Assembly (NCBI RefSeq): GCF_005938745.2 | Contig: NZ_VCBX02000001.1 | Coordinates: forward strand, 1,011,501-1,075,500 | Length of the DNA: 64,000 bases | Direction: 5' to 3' | From: Rhodococcus sp. KBS0724 | Lineage (GTDB): Bacteria > Actinomycetota > Actinomycetes > Mycobacteriales > Mycobacteriaceae | Shown here: positions 17,264 to 26,140 of the stretch, in pieces | Numbering within the stretch: the stretch's first letter is position 1 | Layout of the letters: each line of letters starts with the position of its first letter | Translations under genes and position numbers: made by a program | Notes under the pieces: model-generated | What the model saw: the letters and a program-made list of their open reading frames with translations, nothing else | Told to the model about the DNA's origin: nothing | Databases searched by the model: none

Positions 17264-18181
17264 ATGAATGCTGTGAAGAGCGGGAACACCAGTCTCGAAG
17301 GCAAAGTTGCCATCGTGACCGGTGCCGGATCGGGACTCGGAAAGTTCGAGGCCATCGCCCTGGCACAATCCGGAGCGTCGGTGGTTGTCAACGATCTGGC
17401 GCCGAACGAGGCCGTCGAATCAACTCTCGAAGAGATTCGTGGACTAGGCGCCAAGGTTGAGTTCGTTGCCGGCAATGTCGGCGAACGGTCCACCGCGGAC
17501 GCGCTCATGGAGAAGGCTCAGGGCCAGTTCGGCAGCGTCGACATCGTGGTCAACAACGCCGGCGTCGTCCGCGATCGGATGCTGTTCAACATGTCGGACG
17601 AGGACTGGGATCTGGTACTCGAAGTCCATTTGCGTGGCCATTTTCTGTTGTGCCGCAACGCTGCTGCGTATTGGCGCGCAAAGTCGAAGGAAGCCGGCGC
17701 GCCGGTGTACGGGCGCATCGTCAATACGTCGTCGGAAGCGGGATTGCTTGGGCCGGAAGGCCAGCCGAATTACGGCGCCGCCAAAGCCGGCATCACTGCG
17801 CTGACACTCTCCGCCGCTCGCGGGTTGTCTCGCTACGGAGTGCGCGCCAACGCCATCTGCCCACGGGCGCGCACGTCGATGACCGAGGGCGTTTTCGGTG
17901 ACGCACCGGAAGAGGGTATCGACCCGCTCTCGCCCGAGCATGTGGCGTCGCTGGTGTCCTATCTGGCTTCGCCGGCGGCGGACGCAATCAACGGTCAGGT
18001 TTTTGTCGTCTACGGTCCGATGGTTGCGCTGATGGCGGCGCCCGTGGTGGAGCGGCGGTTCGATGCCGACGGGACGGCCTGGTCACCTGAGTCGTTGTCC
18101 GTTGCGATCGGTGATTACTTTGCCGACCGGGATCCCGCCGCGATGTTCTCGGCCTCCGCTGCGCTTCGGGAGCTGGGCTGA
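17264..18181 (+). CDS. Short-chain dehydrogenase/reductase, Rv3502c-like
   Basis: NAD(H)-dependent SDR of 305 residues. The cofactor loop is TGAGSGLG (19-26), followed by NNAGVVRDRM, the catalytic Ser in NTSSEAG and YGAAK as the Tyr-Lys pair. A C-terminal extension of about 50 residues follows the SDR core. The M. tuberculosis gene in the same place is annotated as a 17-beta-hydroxysteroid or beta-hydroxyacyl-CoA dehydrogenase type, consistent with steroid metabolism. Which of the two activities applies cannot be read from sequence. Confidence 0.82.
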   Translation: MNAVKSGNTSLEGKVAIVTGAGSGLGKFEAIALAQSGASVVVNDLAPNEAVESTLEEIRGLGAKVEFVAGNVGERSTADALMEKAQGQFGSVDIVVNNAGVVRDRMLFNMSDEDWDLVLEVHLRGHFLLCRNAAAYWRAKSKEAGAPVYGRIVNTSSEAGLLGPEGQPNYGAAKAGITALTLSAARGLSRYGVRANAICPRARTSMTEGVFGDAPEEGIDPLSPEHVASLVSYLASPAADAINGQVFVVYGPMVALMAAPVVERRFDADGTAWSPESLSVAIGDYFADRDPAAMFSASAALRELG

Positions 18182-18659
18182 CGCACGTTGCTGCCGGCTT
18201 GCTCACGACACGAAACCCAAATTCACAGATATCGCAGTAGTTGTCGTCATTTTTGGTAGAAAGAGCATGGTCGCACGTCCGAATGACTGATTTGTCCCGT
18301 TATGAGACTGTTGGTCTTCAAAAAACTGGACTGTGTTCCAATTTCGCACGTCGTTGGCAGGGTGGTAGAACCGTCAACCAGGGCGCATCTTCCGGTTGTC
18401 CGCGACTTCCTGAAAACATCCAGCATCCGCCAAAAGTATTAATTTGCACGATAATTCGATCATTTTTCCACAAATGGCGGACAATGTAGGACGTGTTCGA
18501 TTGACGGTTTCCCAGCCGCCATATTGGGATATCCACGGTGATATGTACCCGTTTTTGACAGGTGAACACGTTCTAGTTAATATGACCTGAGTCACAAGCT
18601 GCCGGGGGCTGGACCATGCAAACAGACAGTGCTGCGGCAACAACAGACGAGGAGGACGG
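18182..18659 (+). other. Upstream regulatory region of the mce4 operon
   Basis: A 478-bp stretch, locally AT-richer than its surroundings, with no convincing gene. It holds a KstR-like site at 18562-18575 and a weaker one at 18487-18500. A short ORF (18616-18666, 16 codons) overlaps the yrbE4A start. A GAGGAGG ribosome-binding site lies just before yrbE4A. The length suggests a strong, regulated promoter for the ten-gene import operon. Confidence 0.6.
18562..18575. promoter_or_regulatory. KstR-like operator of the mce4 promoter
   Basis: GTGAACACGTTCTA matches TNNAACNNGTTNNA except for the first base; AAC and GTT are intact. It is centred about 90 bp before the yrbE4A start codon, as expected for steroid-inducible control of the import operon. 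Confidence 0.65.
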
Positions 18660-19424
18660 ATGGTAGACCTCGTCGAGGTGCCATTACGGGCGGTCGGTGG
18701 CTTCTTTCAGATGTCAGCGGAAACCTTGCGGGCAGTCTTTTCTCGTCCCTTCCAGCGTCAGGAATTCATCGATCAGGCCTGGTTCGTAGCCAGGGTCTCG
18801 ATGGTCCCCACCGTGCTGGTCGCCATCCCGTTCACCGTGCTCGTCAGCTTCACCATCAACATCCTGCTTCGGGAAATCGGCGCCGCCGATCTCAGCGGCG
18901 CGGGAGCCGCGCTCGGTACCGTCACGCAGGTCGGACCCATCGTTACCGTCCTGATCGTGGCCGGTGCCGGCGCCACCGCAATCTGTGCAGACCTCTCCGC
19001 CCGCACCATTCGCGAAGAAATCGACGCCATGCGAGTGCTCGGCATCAACCCGATCCAGCGGCTGGTTGTTCCCCGAGTACTCGCGTCCACCGGAGTGGCT
19101 CTGCTGCTCAACGGCTTGGTTGTCACCATCGGCATCCTCGGCGGGTTTGTGTTCTCGGTCTTCATCCAGGACGTCAACCCCGGCGCATTTGTCAACGGCA
19201 TCACCCTGCTGACCGGATTCGGCGAGCTGATGATCTCGATGGTCAAAGCCGGACTCTTCGGCATGATCGCGGGACTTGTCGCCTCGTATCTCGGGCTCAA
19301 CGTCAAGGGCGGGGCGAAGAGCGTCGGCGACGCCGTCAACCAGACCGTTGTTTTCTCGTTCATGGCGTTGTTTGTCGTCAACGTCCTCATCACCACCATC
19401 GGCATCAAGTTGACGGCCGGATGA
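18660..19424 (+). CDS. yrbE4A: Mce4 transporter permease YrbE4A
   Basis: MlaE-type inner-membrane permease of the Mce4 steroid importer, 254 residues, multi-spanning. The conserved stretch GAGATAICADLSARTIREEIDAM in the middle is typical of YrbE proteins, followed by the NPIQRLVVPRVLA loop. It forms the permease pair with YrbE4B and is energised by a separate Mkl/MceG-type ATPase that is not in this window. GAGGAGG precedes the ATG. First gene of the mce4 operon. Confidence 0.93.
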   Translation: MVDLVEVPLRAVGGFFQMSAETLRAVFSRPFQRQEFIDQAWFVARVSMVPTVLVAIPFTVLVSFTINILLREIGAADLSGAGAALGTVTQVGPIVTVLIVAGAGATAICADLSARTIREEIDAMRVLGINPIQRLVVPRVLASTGVALLLNGLVVTIGILGGFVFSVFIQDVNPGAFVNGITLLTGFGELMISMVKAGLFGMIAGLVASYLGLNVKGGAKSVGDAVNQTVVFSFMALFVVNVLITTIGIKLTAG

Positions 19425-19494
19425 GGCACACGGCAAGCACGGGCACTGTGACACACCACGACGGGACACACCACGACGGACGGGAGGCGTACTG

Positions 19495-20346
19495 ATGGCA
19501 CTGGCAGCAGCAGGCCGTTTCCCGCGAACTCGTCGGCGCATCCGATCGGTCTCTCGCGGCGTAGACAGCATCGGCGACCAGGCACTGTTCTTCGCGAAAG
19601 CGATCGGACATGCGCCAAAAGCCTTGATGCGCTATCCGCGTGAGACGCTTCGGCTGATCGCCGAGATCAGCATGGGAACGGGCGCGCTCGCCGTTATCGG
19701 CGGCACCGTCGTGATCGTCGGCTTTCTGACCCTCTTCACCGGCGGCACCATCGCAGTGCAGGGCTACAGCTCACTCGGCAACATCGGCGTCGAAGCACTG
19801 ACGGGATTCTTCGCGGCCTTCATCAACGTTCGTATCGCAGCGCCTGTCATTGCGGGAATCGGGTTGGCCGCCACCATCGGTGCCGGCTCCACCGCCCAAC
19901 TGGGAGCAATGCGCGTCTCGGAGGAGATCGACGCCCTCGAGACCATGGCCATCCCATCCATCCCGTATCTGGTCAGTACCCGTGTCATGGCGGGCATGAT
20001 CGCCATCATCCCGCTGTACTCACTGGCGGTGATTGCGTCGTTCATTGCCAGCCGGTTCGCCACGGTGTTCCTCTACGACCAGTCCGGTGGTGTGTACGAC
20101 CACTACTTCACAACCTTCCTGATACCCACGGACATACTGTGGTCGTTTGCCCAAGCAATAGTCATGGCCCTGGCCGTCATGTTGATCCACACCTACTACG
20201 GCTTCAATGCAACTGGCGGCCCGGTCGGCGTCGGCGTAGCTGTCGGTAATGCCGTGCGCGCCTCGCTGATTGCGGTAGTCACCGTCACGCTGCTCATCTC
20301 ACTCGCCATTTACGGTGGGTCCGGCAACTTCAACCTGTCGGGATAA
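19495..20346 (+). CDS. yrbE4B: Mce4 transporter permease YrbE4B
   Basis: Second MlaE-type permease, 283 residues. It has a longer basic N-terminus than YrbE4A, and shares the conserved GAGSTAQLGAMRVSEEIDALE segment and following hydrophobic helices. A GGGAGG ribosome-binding site is eight bases before the ATG. It follows yrbE4A after 70 bp, an unusually wide gap for this otherwise tightly packed operon; I see no hairpin or promoter there. Expected to pair with YrbE4A in the cytoplasmic membrane. Confidence 0.93.
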   Translation: MALAAAGRFPRTRRRIRSVSRGVDSIGDQALFFAKAIGHAPKALMRYPRETLRLIAEISMGTGALAVIGGTVVIVGFLTLFTGGTIAVQGYSSLGNIGVEALTGFFAAFINVRIAAPVIAGIGLAATIGAGSTAQLGAMRVSEEIDALETMAIPSIPYLVSTRVMAGMIAIIPLYSLAVIASFIASRFATVFLYDQSGGVYDHYFTTFLIPTDILWSFAQAIVMALAVMLIHTYYGFNATGGPVGVGVAVGNAVRASLIAVVTVTLLISLAIYGGSGNFNLSG

Positions 20347-20360
20347 GGGGGCGAGGAAGA

Positions 20361-21542
20361 ATGACAGTTCCCAGTTGGCACAAGAAGCTTGCCGCGGCCG
20401 GTTTGATCCTCGGACTGGCGGCCATCGTGGCCGTTGCGCTCACCATGTTCTCGGGCGGATTCACCAAAAGCACCCCCATCACGGTGACGTCGTCGCGCGC
20501 CGGCCTGGTCATGGAACCCGACGCCAAGGTGAAATTGCGCGGCGTGCAGGTGGGAAGCGTCGAATCCATTTCACTCGACGGTGACCAAGCCAGTCTGCAG
20601 TTGGCGATGTTCCCCGATCAGATGTCGAAGATTCCGTCCAACGCCGGCGTGGAGATCAAGTCCACCACCGTGTTCGGCGCAAAATACGTCAACATCGTGA
20701 TCCCGGACAATCCGTCGAGTCAGCCGATTCAAGAAGGTGCGGTCATTGCCTCCGACAGCGTGACCGTCGAGTTCAACAGCGTCTTCGAACATCTTTCGGA
20801 GGTGCTGGCCAAGGTCGAGCCTGAAAAGCTGAATGCCACACTCGGAGCCATCTCGACGGCACTCAACGGACGCGGCGAATCACTCGGCGAGGTCCTCGAA
20901 TTGGGCGATACCTACTTGAAGAAGATGAATCCCACGTTGCCGCAACTGCAGGAGGATCTGGCCAGCGCGTCCACGGTTACCAACCTGTATGCGGACGTGG
21001 CGCCGGATCTCCTTCGCGTCCTCGACAATGCAACCACCACAAGCGGTTCGATCGTGGCCGAGCAGGCCAATCTGGATCTGCTGTTGCTCAACATCACGGG
21101 CCTCGCCAATACCGGTAACGCCTTGCTGACCGACAACGAGCAGGCCCTCACCACGTCCCTGGACACCCTGACGGCAACCACGACGCTGCTCGAGGAATAC
21201 TCGCCCGGGCTGACCTGCTTCCTCGTCGGATTGAACGACGGCCGTATCAAGTTCGAGCCGATGGCCGGCACGGGCGACAAGGCCGCCCTGATGCTCAGTG
21301 CGAGCTTTATGTGGGGTTCAAAGGCGTACACAAATCCGGAATCGCTCCCCAAAGTTGCAGCATCGGGCGGACCGAATTGTTACGGCTTCCCCACTTTTGA
21401 TCCGAAGATCGACGGTAAAGCTCCGTTTGCCGTCACCAACACCGGAAATGTGCCGTTCGTGCCCAACACGGAATTCGAAGTCACAGTTCCGACGATCTTC
21501 CAGTTCCTCTTCGGGGACTCCTACGAACAGGACCGGGAGTGA
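20361..21542 (+). CDS. mce4A: Mce family protein Mce4A
   Basis: Cell-envelope substrate-shuttle subunit, 393 residues. One N-terminal membrane helix (LAAAGLILGLAAIVAVAL) is followed by an MCE/MlaD domain at about 35-115 with GVQVGSVESISLDG, then a long helical region. Mce4 proteins form the periplasm-spanning channel for cholesterol in rhodococci and mycobacteria. Starts 14 bp after yrbE4B. A C-terminal tail with two Cys (TCFLVG, NCYGF) may form a disulphide. Confidence 0.92.
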   Translation: MTVPSWHKKLAAAGLILGLAAIVAVALTMFSGGFTKSTPITVTSSRAGLVMEPDAKVKLRGVQVGSVESISLDGDQASLQLAMFPDQMSKIPSNAGVEIKSTTVFGAKYVNIVIPDNPSSQPIQEGAVIASDSVTVEFNSVFEHLSEVLAKVEPEKLNATLGAISTALNGRGESLGEVLELGDTYLKKMNPTLPQLQEDLASASTVTNLYADVAPDLLRVLDNATTTSGSIVAEQANLDLLLLNITGLANTGNALLTDNEQALTTSLDTLTATTTLLEEYSPGLTCFLVGLNDGRIKFEPMAGTGDKAALMLSASFMWGSKAYTNPESLPKVAASGGPNCYGFPTFDPKIDGKAPFAVTNTGNVPFVPNTEFEVTVPTIFQFLFGDSYEQDRE

Positions 21543-22561
21543 TGAGACCGACAACGGTAAAACTCTTGATCTTCACACTCGTCATGTCGGTGATCTTTGC
21601 CGGTCTGGCCATCGTGTTCAGTCAGGTGCGATTCAGCAGTAGCAACGGATTTCACGCCACATTTGCCGATGTCTCGGGACTGAAATCCGGAGACAAGGTA
21701 CGGATCGCCGGTGTCCCGGTCGGATCAGTGACAGGCGTGTCCATCGATGACTCCAACCAGGCCGAGGTCAGCTTCGACGTCGATACTCAGTACTCGTTGA
21801 TGAAGAGCACCAAGGCAACAGTTCGCTACGAGAACCTGGTCGGCGATCGCTACATGGAGCTACTCGAGGGCACCGGGTCGACCGAGACCTTGTCGTCCGG
21901 TGGTTCGATTCCGGTCGACCAGACATCGCCGGCACTGGACCTGGATTTACTGCTCGGCGGCTTCAAGCCGCTCCTGCGTGCGCTTGACCCTCAGCAGGTC
22001 AACGATCTTTCCGGAGCGCTGCTTCAGGTACTGCAAGGACAGGGGGGAACTCTGGTTTCGCTTCTCGGAAACACCAATTCGTTCACCAACACCCTGGCGG
22101 ATCGTGATCAGTTGATCGGCGACGTGATCACCAACCTCAACGACGTCCTCGGCACGATCAACGACAAAGGCGATCAGTTCTCCACCACGATCGACCAACT
22201 CCAGCAGTTGGTCAGCGGGCTGGCGCAGGACAGCGGCCCGATCGCCAACTCGATCACCGAGATCGCCGGTGCAACAGGGGACCTCGCATCGCTGCTGGGA
22301 GCCACTCGCCCCGACATTCAGACGCTGATCGGTGAAACCAACCGCACCATGACACAACTCGATCTTGGCAAGGAAGACATCAACACAGCTCTCGCGCGTC
22401 TGCCCTCGGACTACCAGAAACTCATCCGAGTCGGAACCTACGGTTCTTTCTTCCAGTTCTATCTGTGCGCCAACACCTTCAAATTCTCCGGCCCGGACGG
22501 AACCACGATTATCCTGCCCACGGCAGTACAGACCACGGGAAGGTGCGCGAAGGCAGAATGA
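21542..22561 (+). CDS. mce4B: Mce family protein Mce4B
   Basis: Second Mce4 subunit, 339 residues. N-terminal helix LLIFTLVMSVIFAGLAIVF, then an MCE domain with GDKVRIAGVPVGSVTGVSI, then a coiled-coil-like helical region ending CANTFKF. ATG at 21542 shares its A with the stop of mce4A; a GTG three bases earlier is an alternative start. GGGAG precedes it. Works as part of the hetero-oligomeric Mce channel. Confidence 0.91.
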   Translation: MRPTTVKLLIFTLVMSVIFAGLAIVFSQVRFSSSNGFHATFADVSGLKSGDKVRIAGVPVGSVTGVSIDDSNQAEVSFDVDTQYSLMKSTKATVRYENLVGDRYMELLEGTGSTETLSSGGSIPVDQTSPALDLDLLLGGFKPLLRALDPQQVNDLSGALLQVLQGQGGTLVSLLGNTNSFTNTLADRDQLIGDVITNLNDVLGTINDKGDQFSTTIDQLQQLVSGLAQDSGPIANSITEIAGATGDLASLLGATRPDIQTLIGETNRTMTQLDLGKEDINTALARLPSDYQKLIRVGTYGSFFQFYLCANTFKFSGPDGTTIILPTAVQTTGRCAKAE

Positions 22562-23616
22562 GTCCTACCCGTGAACGAAATCCCGTACAGATCGGCATCG
22601 TCGGTCTGGTCCTGGCTGTCGCGACGGTCGGCGCCGCACTGCAATACGATCAGCTGCAGTTCCTGTCCGGGGGAATCCGGCACTCCGCCTATTTTGCCGA
22701 CGCCGGCGGTTTGGTTGCCGGTGACAACGTGACATTGGCGGGTGTGAATGTCGGCAAGGTCAGCGAGGTCGAACTCGATGATCAAAGCGTGTTGGTCACC
22801 TTCACCGTCCAGGACGGCATTGCGCTCGGCGAACAGACGTCCGCCGACATCAAGACCAATACCGTGCTGGGCCGCAAGTCGCTCGCAGTTCGGTCCGAGG
22901 GGCCAGGCCTTCTGCGGACCGGTACGCCGATTCCCTTGGAACGCACCAACTCTCCGTACTCGCTCAACGACGCTCTCGGGGACCTGGGCACTACCGTGTC
23001 GGAACTCGACACAGCGCAGATCAACGACTCTCTCAATGCGATCTCGGATACGTTGGCCGACACCCCGCCTGAATTGCGGGGAGCGCTCGACGGCATGACT
23101 CGCCTCTCACAGAGCATCAACGCGCGGGACGAGAGTTTGCTCCAATTGCTCTCTCGCGCCGAGGACGTCACCAAGATTCTTGCGGACCGTAGCGGACAGA
23201 TCGACTCGCTACTGGTGGACGGAAACAAGCTGTTCGGTGAACTGAGCTTGCGCCGCGATGCGATCAGTGAGCTGATCGTCAATACTTCGGCGGTGTCGCG
23301 TCAGCTCTCGGCGTTGGTGTTGGAGAATGAGGCTCAAATGGGCCCCACCCTGGAGAAGCTGAATTCTGTAGCCGAGGTTCTCCAGAACAACAAGGACAAT
23401 ATCTCCGGCGCGCTCGACGGTCTCGGTCCGTACATCACGGCACTCGGTGAGACCGTGGCAAGCGGACCGTTCTTCGACGCTTTCATCATCAACATTCTTC
23501 CCAGCAACTGGTGGAAAACACTGGTGGACAGCAGTGTTGATCCCGAACAACTTCCGTCGGATCTCGAGGACTTCTTTCCCGGGATTCCGCCGACGACCAG
23601 GGGGCCAGGAGAATGA
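22558..23616 (+). CDS. mce4C: Mce family protein Mce4C
   Basis: Third Mce4 subunit, 352 residues from ATG 22558, which overlaps the mce4B stop (ATGA). The open frame continues upstream inside mce4B but without Mce similarity. A short N-terminal hydrophobic segment (QIGIVGLVLAVATVGAAL), an MCE domain with GDNVTLAGVNVGKVSEVEL, and a long predicted helical segment are visible. Same operon and complex as its neighbours. Confidence 0.91.
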   Translation: MSPTRERNPVQIGIVGLVLAVATVGAALQYDQLQFLSGGIRHSAYFADAGGLVAGDNVTLAGVNVGKVSEVELDDQSVLVTFTVQDGIALGEQTSADIKTNTVLGRKSLAVRSEGPGLLRTGTPIPLERTNSPYSLNDALGDLGTTVSELDTAQINDSLNAISDTLADTPPELRGALDGMTRLSQSINARDESLLQLLSRAEDVTKILADRSGQIDSLLVDGNKLFGELSLRRDAISELIVNTSAVSRQLSALVLENEAQMGPTLEKLNSVAEVLQNNKDNISGALDGLGPYITALGETVASGPFFDAFIINILPSNWWKTLVDSSVDPEQLPSDLEDFFPGIPPTTRGPGE

Positions 23617-24914
23617 CCGACACAACAGCCTCCACCGGTTCGCGTAAGAAGTGGGTACTGATCGGCGCCGCGGCACTGGTGCTCCTGCTCGTCGCCGCTG
23701 CGGCCTACCTTCTGATTCCTGGCCTGGGCAAGACCAAGGTCTCCGCCCACTTCGTCTCCACGACGGGACTGTACGAAGGCGACGTCGTCCGAGTTCTGGG
23801 CGTCAACGTCGGCAAGGTCACGAAGATCGAGCCTCGAGATCAGGACACCTACGTCGAGATGAAGATCGACTCCGGCGTTGATATTCCCGCAGACGCAAAG
23901 GCGCTCATAATCGCCCAGAGCCTCGTGTCCGCACGATTCGTTCAGTTGACCCCGGTGTACTCCGGTGGTGACCAGATGCCCAACGGCGGCGTGATTCCGA
24001 TCGAACGCACCGCGGTCCCGGTCGAATGGGACGAGATCAAAACCGAGCTAGCCAAACTGTCGGAGGCACTGGGCCCGGAAGGCGTGGACGACGAAGGCTC
24101 ATTGGGGCGCTTCATCAATACGCTCGGTGACAACCTCGAAGGCAACGGAGATTCCATCCGAAAGACGTTGCGTGAGTTGTCCGACACGATGCATACGCTC
24201 TCGGAGGGACGGACGGATCTTTTCTCGACTATCCGGAACCTGCAGGCGTTTGTCACCGCGCTGTCCTCGAGTAACGAGCAGATCGTGCAGTTCAGCGGCA
24301 ACCTCGCGTCAGTCAGTAGTGTGCTCGCCAGCAGTTCCGACGAATTGGGTACCGCCCTGAGCGATCTCGATCTCGCGGTGGGAGATGTCCAGCGGTTTGT
24401 CAACGACAATCAGGCAGGACTGAGTGAATCGGTGGCGCGTCTGGCGGACGCAACGCAGGTGCTGACCGACAAGCGTCCGGAGATCGAACAGGTACTCCAC
24501 TCCGGCCCGACGTCGCTGGCCAACTTCTACCAGATCTACAAGCCCGCACAGGGGAGCATGACCGGTGCAATCGCACTCAGCAACGTCAAGAATCCGATTC
24601 AGTGGATTTGCGGTTCCATCGAAGCCATCGACACCGGGGACGCCCAGAGAAGCGCCGACCTCTGCAAGGAGTACCTCGGCCCAGTACTCAGCACGCTGAT
24701 CGCGAACTATCCGGGATTCTTGTTCAACCCGGTCTCCGGAGTTCAAGCCTTCCCGGACCAGATCGTCTACACCGAACCAGGTTTGGAAGCAGCGGCAAAT
24801 CAGGGCAAAGCCGCGTCCAGCCCGCAGGCTGCAGCCGGTCCGCTCGATGGTGTACCGATGCCCTCTGTACCCAAGGACCTCACCGAGCTCTTCAACATGG
24901 GGGGAGGCAACTGA
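23613..24914 (+). CDS. mce4D: Mce family protein Mce4D
   Basis: Fourth Mce4 subunit, 433 residues. N-terminal helix WVLIGAAALVLLLVAAAAYLL, MCE domain with YEGDVVRVLGVNVGKVTKI, then helical region and a Pro/Ala-rich C-terminus ending GGGN. ATGA overlap with mce4C. Its length and low-complexity tail are typical of Mce-D proteins. Confidence 0.91.
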   Translation: MTDTTASTGSRKKWVLIGAAALVLLLVAAAAYLLIPGLGKTKVSAHFVSTTGLYEGDVVRVLGVNVGKVTKIEPRDQDTYVEMKIDSGVDIPADAKALIIAQSLVSARFVQLTPVYSGGDQMPNGGVIPIERTAVPVEWDEIKTELAKLSEALGPEGVDDEGSLGRFINTLGDNLEGNGDSIRKTLRELSDTMHTLSEGRTDLFSTIRNLQAFVTALSSSNEQIVQFSGNLASVSSVLASSSDELGTALSDLDLAVGDVQRFVNDNQAGLSESVARLADATQVLTDKRPEIEQVLHSGPTSLANFYQIYKPAQGSMTGAIALSNVKNPIQWICGSIEAIDTGDAQRSADLCKEYLGPVLSTLIANYPGFLFNPVSGVQAFPDQIVYTEPGLEAAANQGKAASSPQAAAGPLDGVPMPSVPKDLTELFNMGGGN

Positions 24915-26140
24915 TGCGCGCCAGAGGTAAAGCGGTAGTGGTGGCACTGACCGTCGGCGTTGCTCTCGGCGCCAGCGGTTGCGAATGGAACGGGCTGAAC
25001 TCCGTGCCCATGCCAGGCACCCAAGGGCGAGGCGAGGGCTCGTACGAGGTTCAGATCGAAATGCCCAATGTGACGACGCTGTCGCAGAACTCACCCGTTC
25101 GGGTGGACGACGTGGCCGTGGGGAGCGTCTCCAACATCGAGGTCCAGGGCTGGCATGCTCTGGTGACGGTCTCGCTCAACCCCGAGGTTCAGTTGCCCGC
25201 CAACGCCACCGCGAAGATCGGGCAGACCAGCCTGCTCGGATCTCAGCACATCGAGTTGGCGCCGCCGGTGGAAGAGGAACCGGAAGGGCGCCTCGAAGCC
25301 GGGGACGTCATTCCCCTCGAACGAGCGGGTGCCTACCCGACCACGGAACAGACACTGTCTTCGCTGTCCGTTGTGTTGAACGGTGGCGGACTCGCCCAGA
25401 TACAGGACATCACCACGGAATTGAATGCGGCACTTGTCGGGCGAGAGGATGCTGTCCGCGATCTGCTCCCGCAACTCGATCAGCTCGTCGGAAGCCTGGA
25501 CAAGCAACGCGGAGACATCATTTCGGCGATGGAAGGAATCGACCGGCTGTCGTACACCGTCGAGGCGCAACGCGACACGCTGAACAAAGCGCTTGACGAA
25601 ATTCCGCCGGCACTGGACATCCTGGTGGCACAACGCCAGGACATCACCAACGCGTTGACGTCCCTGGGTGGTCTCAGTGAGGTGGCGAGCCGCGTCATCA
25701 ACGAAAGCGGTGACGATTTTGCCACCAACGTCCGGTCGCTGTCCCCAACTCTGAAAGCACTTGCCGATTCCGGCAACGCGCTGACCCAGGTGCTCGGCGT
25801 CCTGCTCACATTCCCGTTCCCGCAGAACGGAATCAACAACGTCATCCGAGGCGATTACGCCAACCTGGCAATGACCATCGACGTGACACTGCCGCGACTC
25901 GACGCGAACTTCCTCACCGGTACACCGCTTGCCGGATCCTTGGCCGGCCCGGAAGGTGTTCTCGGCACGCAAGCCGGACTGGGCGGGCAGGCAGGCAACC
26001 CGTTGAGTGATCCACTGCGACCGGCCGCCGCTCCGGCTCCGGCGGCAGAGGCGCCCGCTCCAGACCCGAACACCATAACGATCCCGGGACTTCCGCCGAT
26101 CACCATTCCAGGACTTCCTCAGGGGGCACCAGCACCATGA
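24914..26140 (+). CDS. mce4E: Mce family lipoprotein Mce4E
   Basis: Lipid-anchored Mce subunit of 408 residues (LprN-type in M. tuberculosis). The signal ends in a lipobox LGASGC with the acylated Cys at residue 23. The MCE domain contains NSPVRVDDVAVGSVSNIEV, and the C-terminus is Pro/Ala-rich with a repeated ITIPGLP motif. Start ATG 24914 overlaps the mce4D stop; the open frame extending upstream is out of context. GGGGAGG lies in the preceding gene's end. Confidence 0.9.
   Translation: MRARGKAVVVALTVGVALGASGCEWNGLNSVPMPGTQGRGEGSYEVQIEMPNVTTLSQNSPVRVDDVAVGSVSNIEVQGWHALVTVSLNPEVQLPANATAKIGQTSLLGSQHIELAPPVEEEPEGRLEAGDVIPLERAGAYPTTEQTLSSLSVVLNGGGLAQIQDITTELNAALVGREDAVRDLLPQLDQLVGSLDKQRGDIISAMEGIDRLSYTVEAQRDTLNKALDEIPPALDILVAQRQDITNALTSLGGLSEVASRVINESGDDFATNVRSLSPTLKALADSGNALTQVLGVLLTFPFPQNGINNVIRGDYANLAMTIDVTLPRLDANFLTGTPLAGSLAGPEGVLGTQAGLGGQAGNPLSDPLRPAAAPAPAAEAPAPDPNTITIPGLPPITIPGLPQGAPAP

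Noticed and set aside
18487..18500. Further KstR-like site TAGGACGTGTTCGA
   Set aside because: AAC is replaced by GAC, so one half is broken; listed only as a weak match in the promoter region.
18616..18666. 16-codon upstream ORF overlapping the yrbE4A start
   Set aside because: No ribosome-binding site of its own and strongly acidic composition; it appears to arise from the GAGGAGG site of yrbE4A being read in another frame.
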